Counted from the stretch's first letter, positions 1 to 7,367 are shown. The stretch is DNA of 26,286 bases from an uncultured Sphingomonas sp. (GCF_936927845.1 NZ_CAKZHV010000062.1:1-26286); one strand, 5' to 3'. Notes: generated by a model not told the origin, from the sequence alone. Numbers and translations: made by a program.

Positions 1-372
1 GACGCCATCATCGCCGTCAGAGGCGTGCCGCCGCTGATGATCGTCAGCGACAACGGCACCGAGCTGACCAGCCTGGCAATCCTGAGGTGGACGCAGGAAC
101 GCCCTGTCGAGTGGCACTACATCGCGCCCGGCAAGCCGCAGCAGAACGGCTATGTCGAGAGCTTCAACGGTCGCTTGCGCGACGAATGCCTCAACGAGAC
201 GCTGTTCGTGTCGCTTGGGCATGCCCGCTCGGTACTGCGGCTATGGCGCGACGACTACAACCACGTGCGACCGCATAGCGGAATAGGCGGGCTGACGCCC
301 GCGGATGCTGCCAGGCGGGTTGTGCAACACCGCCCAGATGGGCACCATACCAACCCCGGACTCCAGTTATGA
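1..372 (+). CDS. IS3-family transposase OrfB, C-terminal part (cut by window edge)
   Basis: The reading frame is open from the first base, so the true start lies outside the window; the GTG at position 25 is internal. The protein is the end of a DDE integrase-like transposase that cuts and rejoins the element's ends. Visible signs are the second acidic motif in S-D-N-G-T-E, and the catalytic glutamate block P-Q-Q-N-G-Y-V-E-S-F-N-G with the following R-L-R-D-E-C-L-N-E, then the H-V-R-P-H-S and L-T-P-A-D-A-A tail of IS3 members. The first catalytic aspartate is not in the window. The stop lies 26 bases before the end of the element, as is usual for this family. The IS407-like subgroup is inferred from the terminal repeat. 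Whether the element is intact cannot be told. Confidence 0.93.
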   Translation, partial: DAIIAVRGVPPLMIVSDNGTELTSLAILRWTQERPVEWHYIAPGKPQQNGYVESFNGRLRDECLNETLFVSLGHARSVLRLWRDDYNHVRPHSGIGGLTPADAARRVVQHRPDGHHTNPGLQL

Positions 373-398
373 CTGGTAGAGCTTTGGGGAGCACGTCA
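361..398 (+). mobile_element. Right terminal inverted repeat of the IS3-family element
   Basis: Read on the minus strand the end begins TGACGTGCTCCCC, which has the TGA(C/T)nTGCTCCCC form I know from IS407-group IS3 elements. This places the outer boundary at base 398. The matching left repeat is outside the window, so the pairing cannot be confirmed. The first bases of host DNA after the boundary are GATC; a 3-4 base target duplication would be expected at the other end. Confidence 0.75.
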
Positions 399-728
399 GA
401 TCATATAGGTTCGTAAGCGCGTTAAGCGTATTCTGCACCCAATCTCCATGCTCGTCCTGATTGTGCCATCCCCAAACTTTTCGAAAATCGCACTGCATTC
501 AGAATTTCTGAACGACAGCCATGATCGTTGAGCTTGGATGAAACCTTTGGCTACACCTTCTTTGCGAGCTCGCTGAACCGCCACTTCGTAATAGCGGTTT
601 AGGTCAGCATCTGCCTCACTGAAGCGGGCTGCGAGACAGGCGTTGACCTCTGGCGTTGTTGCACCAGGGCAAGGAGCAGGGTCAGGGTTGGCACTGACAA
701 TCATCACCAGCGCTAGAAGGGGCAGCAA
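396..728 (-). CDS. LprI/DUF1311-type secreted protein, 3' end set by the IS
   Basis: A 110-residue protein with an N-terminal hydrophobic signal segment (about residues 1-14), then the LprI-like lysozyme-inhibitor (DUF1311) pattern: a cysteine in A-C-L-A-A-R, A-D-x-x-L-N-x-x-Y, A-Q-R-S-W-L-x-F-R-x-x-E-C, and a late C-R-x-R-L-T-x-x-R-T. Some members of the family inhibit lysozyme in the envelope; for this one that is inference. The start is TTG at 728, chosen because AGGAG lies seven bases upstream. The last three bases of the gene, 396-398, are the terminal TGA of the adjacent insertion sequence, so the original 3' end was probably replaced. Homologues usually end soon after the R-T motif, so little may have been lost. 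Base composition is visibly lower in GC than the genes from 1055 on. Confidence 0.72.
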   Translation of the reverse strand: MLPLLALVMIVSANPDPAPCPGATTPEVNACLAARFSEADADLNRYYEVAVQRARKEGVAKGFIQAQRSWLSFRNSECSAIFEKFGDGTIRTSMEIGCRIRLTRLRTYMI

Positions 729-1003
729 AGGCGTTCTCCTGAAGCAATCGATCTTAGTGATAGATCATGAAACCAAGAGCGGGAGATCGCTTTCCCAATG
801 ATGCAAAATTCACGGATTTCGCATCAGGCCAAGAACGGCAATAATTTGACGGCTTTGGTGATGCAAAAGGCTGATGCACCTGAGATGCCGGTTCAATGGT
901 CAGTTTTCGAGGGTATGCCTCCGAAGCGGAAGGTCCGCTTCCACCCAGAAGCGAACATCCCATTCTCCAAACCCGCTGTCTCGGTCAGCAGCAAAATCAA
1001 AAA
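729..1003. repeat. Low-GC intergenic stretch with a TGATGC repeat cluster
   Basis: No convincing gene is seen between the LprI-like start and the rpsI terminator; the short reading frames on both strands have no ribosome site or recognisable protein. TGATGCAAAA occurs at 799-808 and again at 859-868, exactly 60 bases later; a shorter copy, TGATGCA, is at 872-878, and an inverted copy lies at 817-826. The first copy and the inverted copy form arms 799-809 and 816-826 (10 of 11 pairs) around a six-base loop. This could be a regulator site for the LprI-like gene or the trace of an older insertion. Confidence 0.5.
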
Positions 1004-1028
1004 GGGCGGCCCGTTGCCGGACCGCCCC
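1000..1028 (-). terminator. Rho-independent terminator of rplM-rpsI
   Basis: On the minus strand GGGCGG (1027-1022) pairs with CCGCCC (1009-1004), with CCG pairing CGG inside, followed directly by TTTTT and a further T-rich stretch. It starts 27 bases after the rpsI stop, which is the right place and direction. Confidence 0.88.
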
Positions 1029-1054
1029 CATGTACAACCGGGAAGGTTGAACTT

Positions 1055-1603
1055 TTAGCGCTTCGAGAACTGGAAGCTGCGGCGTGCCTTGGCGCGGCCG
1101 TACTTCTTGCGCTCGACGACGCGCGGGTCGCGCGTCAGGAAGCCTGCGGCCTTCACTGGCGAACGCAGCACCGGCTCGAACTTGGTCAGCGCCTGGCTGA
1201 TGCCGTGCTTGACCGCGCCGGCCTGGCCCGACAGGCCGCCGCCCTTGACGGTGCAGACCACGTCATACTGACCTTCGCGCTCGGTGATGCCGAACACCTG
1301 GTTGATGACGAGGCGCAGCGTCGGACGCGCGAAATAGACTTCCTGATCGCGACCGTTGATCGTGATCTTGCCCGAACCCGGCTTCAGCCAGACGCGCGCG
1401 ACCGCGTCCTTGCGACGACCGGTCGCGTAGGCGCGGCCGTATTTGTCGAGTTCCTGCACACGCAGCGGTGCACGCTGAACCGGCTCGTCGATCTGGCCGG
1501 CCATGTAAGCCTCGGCCTTGTCGTCCGCCGCGGTCTGCGCGGCGGCGCCCTGCTGCTGCAGCGCGGCGCCGAGATCGGAAAGGGACTGGCGATTGTCGGA
1601 CAT
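1055..1603 (-). CDS. rpsI: 30S ribosomal protein S9 (uS9)
   Basis: This is a small-subunit ribosomal protein whose basic C-terminal tail reaches toward the P-site tRNA. The core from about residue 55 shows Y-A-T-G-R-R-K-D-A-V-A-R-V-W, G-K-I-T-I-N-G-R, the G-G-G-L-S-G-Q-A-G-A segment, and the ending F-Q-F-S-K-R, which is diagnostic. At 182 residues it is longer than the about 130 of E. coli because of an alanine- and glutamine-rich N-terminal extension of about 50 residues, seen in other alphaproteobacteria. Its ATG overlaps the rplM stop by one base (TAATG), so the two are translationally coupled. A strong terminator follows. Confidence 0.98.
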   Translation of the reverse strand: MSDNRQSLSDLGAALQQQGAAAQTAADDKAEAYMAGQIDEPVQRAPLRVQELDKYGRAYATGRRKDAVARVWLKPGSGKITINGRDQEVYFARPTLRLVINQVFGITEREGQYDVVCTVKGGGLSGQAGAVKHGISQALTKFEPVLRSPVKAAGFLTRDPRVVERKKYGRAKARRSFQFSKR

Positions 1604-2082
1604 TATGCGCCCACCTTGTTCTTGCGGCTCATGCCGGCGATGTCGAGAACCTCGGGGTTCTGGGCTTCGTGCGGGTGCTCGGCGCCCTTGAAGATGCGCA
1701 GATGGCGCATCTGCTCGCGACCCAGCGGCCCGCGCGGGATCATGCGCTCGACGGCCTTCTCCAGCACGCGCTCGGGGAAGCGGCCTTCCAGCACCTTGGC
1801 CGCGGTCACGCCCTTGATGCCGCCCGCGTAACCGGTGTGCTTGTAATAGACCTTCTTCTCCGCCTTGTTCGACGTGAAGCGGATCTTGTCCGCGTTGATG
1901 ACGATGACATTGTCACCGCAATCGACGTGGGGGGTGAAGCTGGTCTTGTGCTTGCCGCGCAGCACGTTGGCGATCACCACCGCCGCACGACCGACCACCA
2001 GGCCGTCTGCGTCGACGATGTGCCACTTCTTTTCCACCTCGTGCGGCTTGGCCGACTTGGTGGTCTTCATCAGCGCCTTCAT
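1603..2082 (-). CDS. rplM: 50S ribosomal protein L13 (uL13)
   Basis: This is an early-assembly large-subunit protein. Motifs visible are W-H-I-V-D-A-D-G-x-V-V-G-R, L-R-G-K-H-K, D-C-G-D-N-V-I-V-I-N, H-T-G-Y-A-G-G and the R-M-I-P-R-G-P-L-G segment, over 159 residues. The start at 2082 gives M-K-A-L-M-K, which I recall in sphingomonads; the second methionine at 2070 is an alternative, since the Shine-Dalgarno sequence is weak for both. It is the first gene of the rplM-rpsI pair and is read from a likely promoter about 70 bases upstream. The order with ctaA upstream is familiar from sphingomonads (recollection). Confidence 0.98.
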   Translation of the reverse strand: MKALMKTTKSAKPHEVEKKWHIVDADGLVVGRAAVVIANVLRGKHKTSFTPHVDCGDNVIVINADKIRFTSNKAEKKVYYKHTGYAGGIKGVTAAKVLEGRFPERVLEKAVERMIPRGPLGREQMRHLRIFKGAEHPHEAQNPEVLDIAGMSRKNKVGA

Positions 2083-2150
2083 GGGCCTAGTGACCTTTTA
2101 TACCGAAAAGAAAAGCGACGCGGCAGGCGAACCCGCGCGTTGATGGCGCC

Positions 2151-2179
2151 CAATTGCCGTCGCACGCTGCCGAAGTCAA
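2151..2179 (-). promoter_or_regulatory. Candidate promoter of rplM-rpsI
   Basis: On the minus strand TTGACT (2179-2174) is followed after 17 bases by CAATTG (2156-2151). The -35 box is close to consensus; the -10 is weak but similar boxes occur in high-GC alphaproteobacteria. It leaves an untranslated leader of about 60 bases. Confidence 0.5.
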
Positions 2180-2222
2180 GATTTATGCCGCTTTGCTGAC
2201 GGGTAATGTGATACCCGACTAT

Positions 2223-3269
2223 TCAGATGGCTCCGTGCGACGTGCTGAGGCTGTGGGCGGCAACGACGCTGGCGATCAGCAGCAGTGCGGCATTCGCCTG
2301 ATGCGATACCGCGACCACGATCTCCACGCCGCTCAGCAGCGTCGCGATGCCGAGCGCGATCTGCAGTGTGACAAGACCAGCGACGGCCGCCGCTGCGCGC
2401 GCGTGACCGGCCCGCCGCGCACGCCACGCGAGCCACAGCAACCCGGCCGCGACCGCGAAGGCGAGCCAGCGATGGATGAACTGGACCACGATCGGATTGT
2501 CGACGAGGTTCGAGGCGGCGGGCGCGAGCATCGGCACGCCGGCGGGAAACAGCGCGTCACCCATCAGGGGCCAGCTCGCAAAAGCGTACCCGGCGTCGAG
2601 CCCGGCGGTGAACGCCCCGTAGGTGATCTGCGCGACCAGCAGCAACAGCGCGGCGGCTGCTCCAAGCGTCAACGTGGCGGGACGGGCGAGCGGCGAGGAG
2701 GCAAGCGCACGCAGATCGCGCGCGGTCCACACGATCCCGGCAAGGATCGTCAGCGCGGTGACGAGGTGAACCGCCAGGCGCACGTGGCTGACGTCGGTTC
2801 GCTTTGACAAGCCCGAGGCGACCATCCACCAGCCGATCGCGCCCTGTAGTCCGCCGAGCGCCAGCAGCGCGGTGAGGCGCCAGCCATACCCCTTGGGTAT
2901 ACGACGGCGCACTGCGAACCAGATGAGCGGCAGCGCAAATGCGAGCCCGATCACGCGCCCCAAGACCCGGTGGAGATATTCCCAGAAAAAGATCGCCTTG
3001 AACCCGTCGAGCGTCATGCCGCGGTTGAGCTGCTGATATTCGGGGATGCGCTGATAATTGGCGAACTCGGCCTGCCACTGCGCGGTCGTGAGCGGGGGAA
3101 TGATCCCGCTGATCGGCTTCCATTCGGTGATCGACAGCCCCGATTCGGTCAGCCGCGTGATGCCGCCGACGATAACCATCGCGACGATCAGCGCGGCGAC
3201 TGCGTTGAGCCAGCGCGCGATCGCGAGCGGACGCGCGGTGGTGGAATAACCGGGAGTTGCCTGGAGCAT
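2223..3269 (-). CDS. ctaA: Heme A synthase (CtaA/COX15 type)
   Basis: This integral membrane enzyme oxidises heme O to heme A for cytochrome aa3 oxidase. The 348-residue protein has about eight hydrophobic segments. It carries the family blocks G-G-x-T-R-L-T-x-S-G-L-S-I, W-K-P-x-x-G-x-x-P-P, F-W-E-Y-x-H-R-x-x-G-R, the histidine in V-R-L-A-V-H-L, and late histidines in F-I-H-R-W and S-H-Q-A-N-A-A. The H-R and H-Q-A-N histidines are known heme ligands in the family. The length equals that of alphaproteobacterial type-2 enzymes. It lies upstream of rplM on the same strand with a 140-base gap, and is probably transcribed separately. Confidence 0.96.
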   Translation of the reverse strand: MLQATPGYSTTARPLAIARWLNAVAALIVAMVIVGGITRLTESGLSITEWKPISGIIPPLTTAQWQAEFANYQRIPEYQQLNRGMTLDGFKAIFFWEYLHRVLGRVIGLAFALPLIWFAVRRRIPKGYGWRLTALLALGGLQGAIGWWMVASGLSKRTDVSHVRLAVHLVTALTILAGIVWTARDLRALASSPLARPATLTLGAAAALLLLVAQITYGAFTAGLDAGYAFASWPLMGDALFPAGVPMLAPAASNLVDNPIVVQFIHRWLAFAVAAGLLWLAWRARRAGHARAAAAVAGLVTLQIALGIATLLSGVEIVVAVSHQANAALLLIASVVAAHSLSTSHGAI

Positions 3270-3332
3270 GACGCCTTATACCGCGGATCGCATCAAGCGT
3301 CGATCAGGGGCAGGGTGGACAAAATGCCTCAT

Positions 3333-3347
3333 GTGATATTGTATCTT
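3333..3347 (+). promoter_or_regulatory. Possible Zur/Fur-type operator before the MerC-like gene
   Basis: GATA-TTG-TATC is a perfect interrupted palindrome inside GTGATATTGTATCTT, in an otherwise GC-rich area, 18 bases before the MerC-type start. It loosely resembles AT-rich Zur boxes (GTnATAnnATnAC form), and a Zur-type repressor gene lies two genes along. It is a guess from shape and position. Confidence 0.3.
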
Positions 3348-3364
3348 GCGCCTGACGGGCCTAG

Positions 3365-3763
3365 ATGGTCGGCGTGATGGCCGAACCGACCACCTCGACG
3401 GATGCCGCAGGGCGGCTCGATCGCTGGGCGATGTGGCTGTCGGCGGCATGTGTGGTGCATTGCGTCGCGACGACGATGATGGTGGCGTTGTTGTCGACGG
3501 CCGGAGGGCTGCTGGGCAATCCGGTGATCCACGAGGTCGGTTTGGTGCTCGCCATCCTGCTCGGCGCGGTCGCGTTCGGGCGCGGTGTGCTGGCGCATGG
3601 CCGCCCGTTGCCGCTGATCCTGGGGGGCATCGGTCTGGCGATGATGGCGGCCGCGGTGATCGTCCCGCACGGCGAGAATCACCTGAGCGAGAGTGCGCTG
3701 ACCATCGCAGGGGTCGTGGTGCTCGCCGCCGGGCACGCGCTCAATCGTCACCGCCACGCATGA
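3365..3763 (+). CDS. MerC-domain membrane protein
   Basis: A 132-residue protein with about four hydrophobic segments (roughly residues 22-45, 56-72, 80-98 and 108-124) and the cysteine pair C-V-V-H-C in the first. This arrangement matches the MerC family, whose founding members move Hg(II) across the inner membrane. Chromosomal sphingomonad members have no mer operon around them and their substrate is unknown. The C-terminal tail is histidine-rich (H-A-L-N-R-H-R-H-A), which may bind metal. The start may be ATG 3365 or ATG 3377; neither has a clear ribosome site. It is followed 60 bases later by a Fur-family gene, which suggests a metal-responsive unit rather than mercury resistance. Confidence 0.75.
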   Translation: MVGVMAEPTTSTDAAGRLDRWAMWLSAACVVHCVATTMMVALLSTAGGLLGNPVIHEVGLVLAILLGAVAFGRGVLAHGRPLPLILGGIGLAMMAAAVIVPHGENHLSESALTIAGVVVLAAGHALNRHRHA

Positions 3764-3823
3764 GGTGGTGAGCGGGCGGCGGCTCGCTTGCCGGGTGACG
3801 GTGCAGCCCTTATCTCGATCAAC

Positions 3824-4297
3824 ATGGCGGGGCACGATCATCACGAGCGCGGCGGCGAGGAACTGACCCGCGCGGCGCAGGCGCGACTGGAGCAATCGGG
3901 CGAGCAATGGACGCGCATGCGCGAAAGCGTGTTCACCGCGCTCGCCGGGTTCAGCCGACCCGCGTCGGCGTATGATATCGCGGAGGCGGTGTCGCTGGCG
4001 CAGGATCGCCGTGTCGCCGCCAACAGCGTGTATCGCATCCTCGACCTGTTCGTCGGCAACAACCTCGCTCGCAGAGTCGAGAGCGAGAACGCCTATGTCG
4101 CGAACACGCACCCCAATTGCCGCCACGACTGTATCTTCCTGGTGTGCGATGCGTGCGGCACCACCACCCATATCGACAATGACCGGATCACCGCGGCGGT
4201 GCGGTCGGCGGCGAGCGACGCGGGCTTCACGCCCGAGCGTCCGGTGATCGAGGTGCGCGGACGCTGCGCTGCCTGCTCGGCTGCTTCCAGCAACTGA
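3824..4297 (+). CDS. Fur-family metal-dependent repressor, Zur-like
   Basis: A 157-residue DNA-binding repressor. The N terminus has a histidine-rich start (G-H-D-H-H), then a winged helix with S-A-Y-D-I-A-E-A-V and the R-V-A-A-N-S-V-Y-R-I-L recognition helix. The C-terminal half has N-C-R-H-D-C, the first structural zinc pair C-D-A-C and the last pair C-A-A-C, with H-I-D between. Two C-x-x-C pairs and the absence of the usual Fur H-H-D-H core favour Zur over Fur. The start ATG 3824 is preferred over an in-frame upstream TTG because the family alignment begins with M-x-x-H-D-H-H. It probably controls zinc uptake genes elsewhere and perhaps the MerC-like neighbour. Confidence 0.85.
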   Translation: MAGHDHHERGGEELTRAAQARLEQSGEQWTRMRESVFTALAGFSRPASAYDIAEAVSLAQDRRVAANSVYRILDLFVGNNLARRVESENAYVANTHPNCRHDCIFLVCDACGTTTHIDNDRITAAVRSAASDAGFTPERPVIEVRGRCAACSAASSN

Positions 4298-4376
4298 TCC
4301 GTCGCCCAGGCCGCCCGGTTTGGCTTGGTAGATCGTTGCAATCGACACGAGGATGAGCGTGGTATATCCGGCCACG

Positions 4377-6296
4377 ATGGCCAATGTTCCCGCGACGCCG
4401 CTGCTCGATACCGTCCACACCCCCGCCGACCTTCGCAAGCTCACCCCAGAGCAACTGCCGCAATTGGCGGACGAACTGCGGCAGGAGACGATTTCGGCGG
4501 TCGGCACCACCGGCGGGCACCTTGGCTCGGGACTGGGCGTGGTCGAACTGACCACCGCGATCCATTACGTCTTCGATACCCCGCGCGATCGGTTGATCTG
4601 GGACGTCGGGCACCAATGCTATCCGCACAAGATCCTGACCGGCCGCCGCGACCGCATCCGCACGCTGCGTCAGGGCGGCGGGCTGTCGGGCTTCACCAAG
4701 CGTAGCGAGAGCGAGTACGACCCGTTCGGCGCGGCGCACTCGTCGACCTCGATCTCGGCCGCGCTCGGCTTCGCGATCGCCAACAAGCTGGCGGGCACGC
4801 CGGGCAAGGGCATCGCGGTGATCGGCGACGGCGCGATGAGCGCCGGCATGGCCTATGAGGCGATGAACAATGCCGAGGCCGCGGGCAACCGGCTGGTCGT
4901 CATCCTCAACGACAACGACATGTCGATCGCGCCGCCGGTCGGTGGGCTCTCGGCCTACCTGTCGCGCATGGTGTCGAGCCGCGAGTTCCTCTCGCTTCGT
5001 GATTTGATGAAGAAGGTCGCGCGCAAGCTGCCGCGCCCGTTCCACTCCGCCGCGCGCAAGACCGACGAGTTCGCCCGCGGGATGACGATGGGCGGCACCT
5101 TGTTCGAGGAGCTCGGCTTCTACTACGTCGGTCCGATCGACGGCCACAATCTCGAACACCTGATCCCGGTGCTGGAGAATGTCCGCGACGCGGAGGAAGG
5201 CCCGATCCTCGTCCACGTGGTGACCAAGAAGGGCAAGGGCTACGCCCCCGCCGAGGCCGCGGCCGACAAATACCACGGCGTGCAGAAGTTCGACGTCATC
5301 ACCGGAACCCAGGCCAAGGCACCGCCGGGCCCGCCACAATATCAGAATGTGTTCGGCGAAGCGCTGACCCGCGAGGCCGCAACCGACCCGCGCATCTGCG
5401 CGATCACCGCGGCGATGCCGTCGGGCACCGGGCTCGACAAGTTCGCGCAGGCCTTTCCCGACCGCTTCTTCGACGTCGGCATCGCCGAGCAGCACGCCGT
5501 CACCTTCGCCGCCGGCCTCGCCGCGCAGGGAATGCGGCCGTTTGCTGCGATCTACTCGACCTTCCTCCAGCGCGCCTATGATCAGGTCGTCCACGACGTC
5601 GCGATCCAGAACCTGCCGGTCCGCTTCGCGATCGACCGTGCCGGCCTCGTCGGCGCGGACGGCGCGACCCATGCCGGCAGCTTCGACGTGACGTATCTCG
5701 CCACGCTGCCAAACTTCGTTGTCATGGCGGCGGCGGACGAGGCCGAGCTGGTCCACATGGTCCACACCTGCGTCGAGCATGACTCGGGACCGATCGCGGT
5801 GCGCTACCCGCGCGGCAACGGCGTCGGCGTCGCGCTGCCCGAAACGCCCGAGCTGCTCGAGATCGGCAAGGGTCGCGTGGTGCGCGAGGGCAAGAAGGTC
5901 GCGATCATGTCGCTCGGCACCCGCCTGGCCGAGGCGCAGCGCGCCGCCGACACGCTGGAGGCACGCGGGCTGTCGACCACGGTCGCCGACCTGCGCTTCG
6001 CCAAGCCGCTCGACGAGGCGCTGATCCGCCGCCTGCTCACCACCCACGAGGTCGCAGTGACGATCGAGGAGAATGCCGTCGGTGGTTTGGGCGCACACGT
6101 CCTGACGATGGCCTCGGACGAGGGGCTGACCGACGCCGGGCTCAAGATTCGCACCATGCGCCTGCCCGATCTATTCCAGGATCAGGACAAGCCCGAGGTG
6201 CAGTACGCGCAGGCCGGGCTCGACGCCTACGCGATCGTCGAAACGGTGCTGAAGGCGCTGCGCTATAACGAGGCTGGCCAGGCGGCGAGCGCCTGA
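4377..6296 (+). CDS. dxs: 1-deoxy-D-xylulose-5-phosphate synthase
   Basis: This thiamine-diphosphate enzyme condenses pyruvate and glyceraldehyde 3-phosphate in the first step of the non-mevalonate isoprenoid pathway. Visible blocks are G-G-H-L-G-S-G-L-G-V-V-E-L-T, D-V-G-H-Q-C-Y-P-H-K, the diphosphate/Mg site G-D-G-A-M-S-A-G-M-A-Y-E-A-M-N-N, Y-V-G-P-I-D-G-H-N, and in the transketolase-like second half D-V-G-I-A-E-Q-H-A-V-T-F-A-A-G, whose glutamate activates the cofactor. From ATG 4377 it is 639 residues, the usual length; ATG 4353 would add eight residues, but its GAGG touches the start codon. A small membrane-protein gene follows within ten bases. In many alphaproteobacteria tlyA follows dxs directly; here it is 1.3 kb away. 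Confidence 0.98.
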   Translation: MANVPATPLLDTVHTPADLRKLTPEQLPQLADELRQETISAVGTTGGHLGSGLGVVELTTAIHYVFDTPRDRLIWDVGHQCYPHKILTGRRDRIRTLRQGGGLSGFTKRSESEYDPFGAAHSSTSISAALGFAIANKLAGTPGKGIAVIGDGAMSAGMAYEAMNNAEAAGNRLVVILNDNDMSIAPPVGGLSAYLSRMVSSREFLSLRDLMKKVARKLPRPFHSAARKTDEFARGMTMGGTLFEELGFYYVGPIDGHNLEHLIPVLENVRDAEEGPILVHVVTKKGKGYAPAEAAADKYHGVQKFDVITGTQAKAPPGPPQYQNVFGEALTREAATDPRICAITAAMPSGTGLDKFAQAFPDRFFDVGIAEQHAVTFAAGLAAQGMRPFAAIYSTFLQRAYDQVVHDVAIQNLPVRFAIDRAGLVGADGATHAGSFDVTYLATLPNFVVMAAADEAELVHMVHTCVEHDSGPIAVRYPRGNGVGVALPETPELLEIGKGRVVREGKKVAIMSLGTRLAEAQRAADTLEARGLSTTVADLRFAKPLDEALIRRLLTTHEVAVTIEENAVGGLGAHVLTMASDEGLTDAGLKIRTMRLPDLFQDQDKPEVQYAQAGLDAYAIVETVLKALRYNEAGQAASA

Positions 6297-6306
6297 CCGC
6301 GCGCGC

Positions 6307-6702
6307 ATGACGGGTTGGCAGAAGGTCGCGGCGCTGACCGCGCTCTACGTCGTCGGTCTGCTGTGGGTGAACTGGACCATGGTGCGGCGGGTTCGCAGCG
6401 CGCAGGCGGCACGCGCGGCCTGGACCGCGGCGGAGTTCGACGCGGTGTTCGCCGACTGCGCGCCGGGCGTCGCGCCCGCGGTGCGCGAAGCGATCGCGCC
6501 GCTCTACGGCGAGGGCATTGTGCCGCGACCCGAGGACACGCTCAGGCGCTTTCTCAAGCTCGACAATGGCGAGATCGAGGATCTGGCAATCGCCATAGTG
6601 CAACGGCTCGATCCAGCCGCGATGCGCGACACGCGCGTGATCCCCGCGCTGCCTGACGTTGCCGCGCTCACCCGCTACGTCGACGCGCAACTTCGGCGTT
6701 AA
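6307..6702 (+). CDS. Small single-pass membrane protein of unknown function
   Basis: I do not recognise this 131-residue protein. It starts with a single transmembrane segment at about residues 6-24, followed by basic residues (R-R-V-R), which puts the rest in the cytoplasm. The remainder is mixed and mostly helical, with a G-E-I-E-D-L-A-I-A-I-V block and no cysteine pattern apart from one cysteine at about residue 51. The start ATG lies ten bases after the dxs stop, so it is probably the last gene of a dxs transcript. It ends at 6702, where its TAA overlaps the TAA of the opposing hydrolase gene in the palindrome TTAA. Confidence 0.75.
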   Translation: MTGWQKVAALTALYVVGLLWVNWTMVRRVRSAQAARAAWTAAEFDAVFADCAPGVAPAVREAIAPLYGEGIVPRPEDTLRRFLKLDNGEIEDLAIAIVQRLDPAAMRDTRVIPALPDVAALTRYVDAQLRR

Positions 6703-7364
6703 CGAAGCGGCGGGCGATCGTCGCCGACGTGTGGCCGTGACAGAATCGCGCGCGCGTCACCCGGAGAGCGCGCCTCGCCGTACGGACCGCCAGCCGCGGC
6801 CAGCACGCGGTCGAGCAGTTCCAGCCCCTCGGGCCAGCACCCCAATCCGCTCGCCGCGTTGAGGTGGCCGTGCGGGCCGGTGTCGACGAAATGGCTGCCC
6901 CAATCGACCGCCAGGCTGTGCGCGCGGTCGCTGTCGATCCACGGATCGTCGGTTGACGACACCACGAGTGAGGGGAAGGGGAGCGGCTGCTTCGGCGCCG
7001 GCGCAAACGGCTTCAACTCGTCGGCGACGTGCGCGCGATCGACGTCTGCGGGCGCCACCAGCAACGCGCCGGCGACCGGCCAGCCATAAGGCTGCGGGCT
7101 CATCGCCGCCCACCACGCCACCGCAATGCAGCCGAGCGAGTGCGCCACCAGGATCACCGGCGCGCGCGCCGAGGAAATCGCCTGGTCGAGCTTGGTCGCC
7201 CAGGCGTTGCGATGCGGGCGATCCCACATGCCCAATTCCACCCGCGACGTGTCGGGCCGGCTCTTTTCCCACAGGCTCTGCCAATGCGCGGGGCCAGAGC
7301 CACCGAGCCCGGGGACCGTCAAGATCGTGGGCGTCACCGCCAGGTCGAACATCGCGCGTGCCAT
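6699..7364 (-). CDS. RBBP9/YdeN-type alpha/beta hydrolase
   Basis: A 221-residue cytoplasmic serine hydrolase. The N terminus has T-V-P-G-L-G-G-S-G-P-x-H-W-Q, typical of the family. The nucleophile elbow is A-H-S-L-G with Ser76; the acid is in S-T-D-D-P-W (Asp140 or Asp139); the catalytic histidine is His167 in G-P-H-G-H-L-N. The spacing matches human RBBP9 (Ser75, Asp138, His165). The natural substrate is unknown in bacteria. The start ATG 7364 has GGAGG seven bases upstream. The last about 30 residues, rich in arginine and proline, are an extension beyond the fold. It is convergent with the dxs-side gene and divergent from tlyA, splitting the usual dxs-tlyA neighbourhood. Confidence 0.88.
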   Translation of the reverse strand: MARAMFDLAVTPTILTVPGLGGSGPAHWQSLWEKSRPDTSRVELGMWDRPHRNAWATKLDQAISSARAPVILVAHSLGCIAVAWWAAMSPQPYGWPVAGALLVAPADVDRAHVADELKPFAPAPKQPLPFPSLVVSSTDDPWIDSDRAHSLAVDWGSHFVDTGPHGHLNAASGLGCWPEGLELLDRVLAAAGGPYGEARSPGDARAILSRPHVGDDRPPLR

Positions 7365-7367
7365 GCG

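Noticed and set aside
798..1058. Open frames of 69 and 86 codons between the LprI-like gene and rpsI
   Set aside because: No ribosome site and no recognisable protein; one runs through the rpsI terminator.
3365..3763. Reading the MerC-like gene as mercury resistance
   Set aside because: No merR, merT, merP or merA is in the window, and the neighbour is a Zur-type regulator.
3329..4555. A 408-codon minus-strand open frame over the MerC-like and Fur-like genes
   Set aside because: Low-complexity, histidine- and arginine-rich shadow of two genes with real family motifs.
4227..6098. A 623-codon open frame on the minus strand opposite dxs
   Set aside because: It mirrors dxs codon by codon and has the arginine- and aspartate-rich make-up of an antisense shadow; dxs matches its family throughout.
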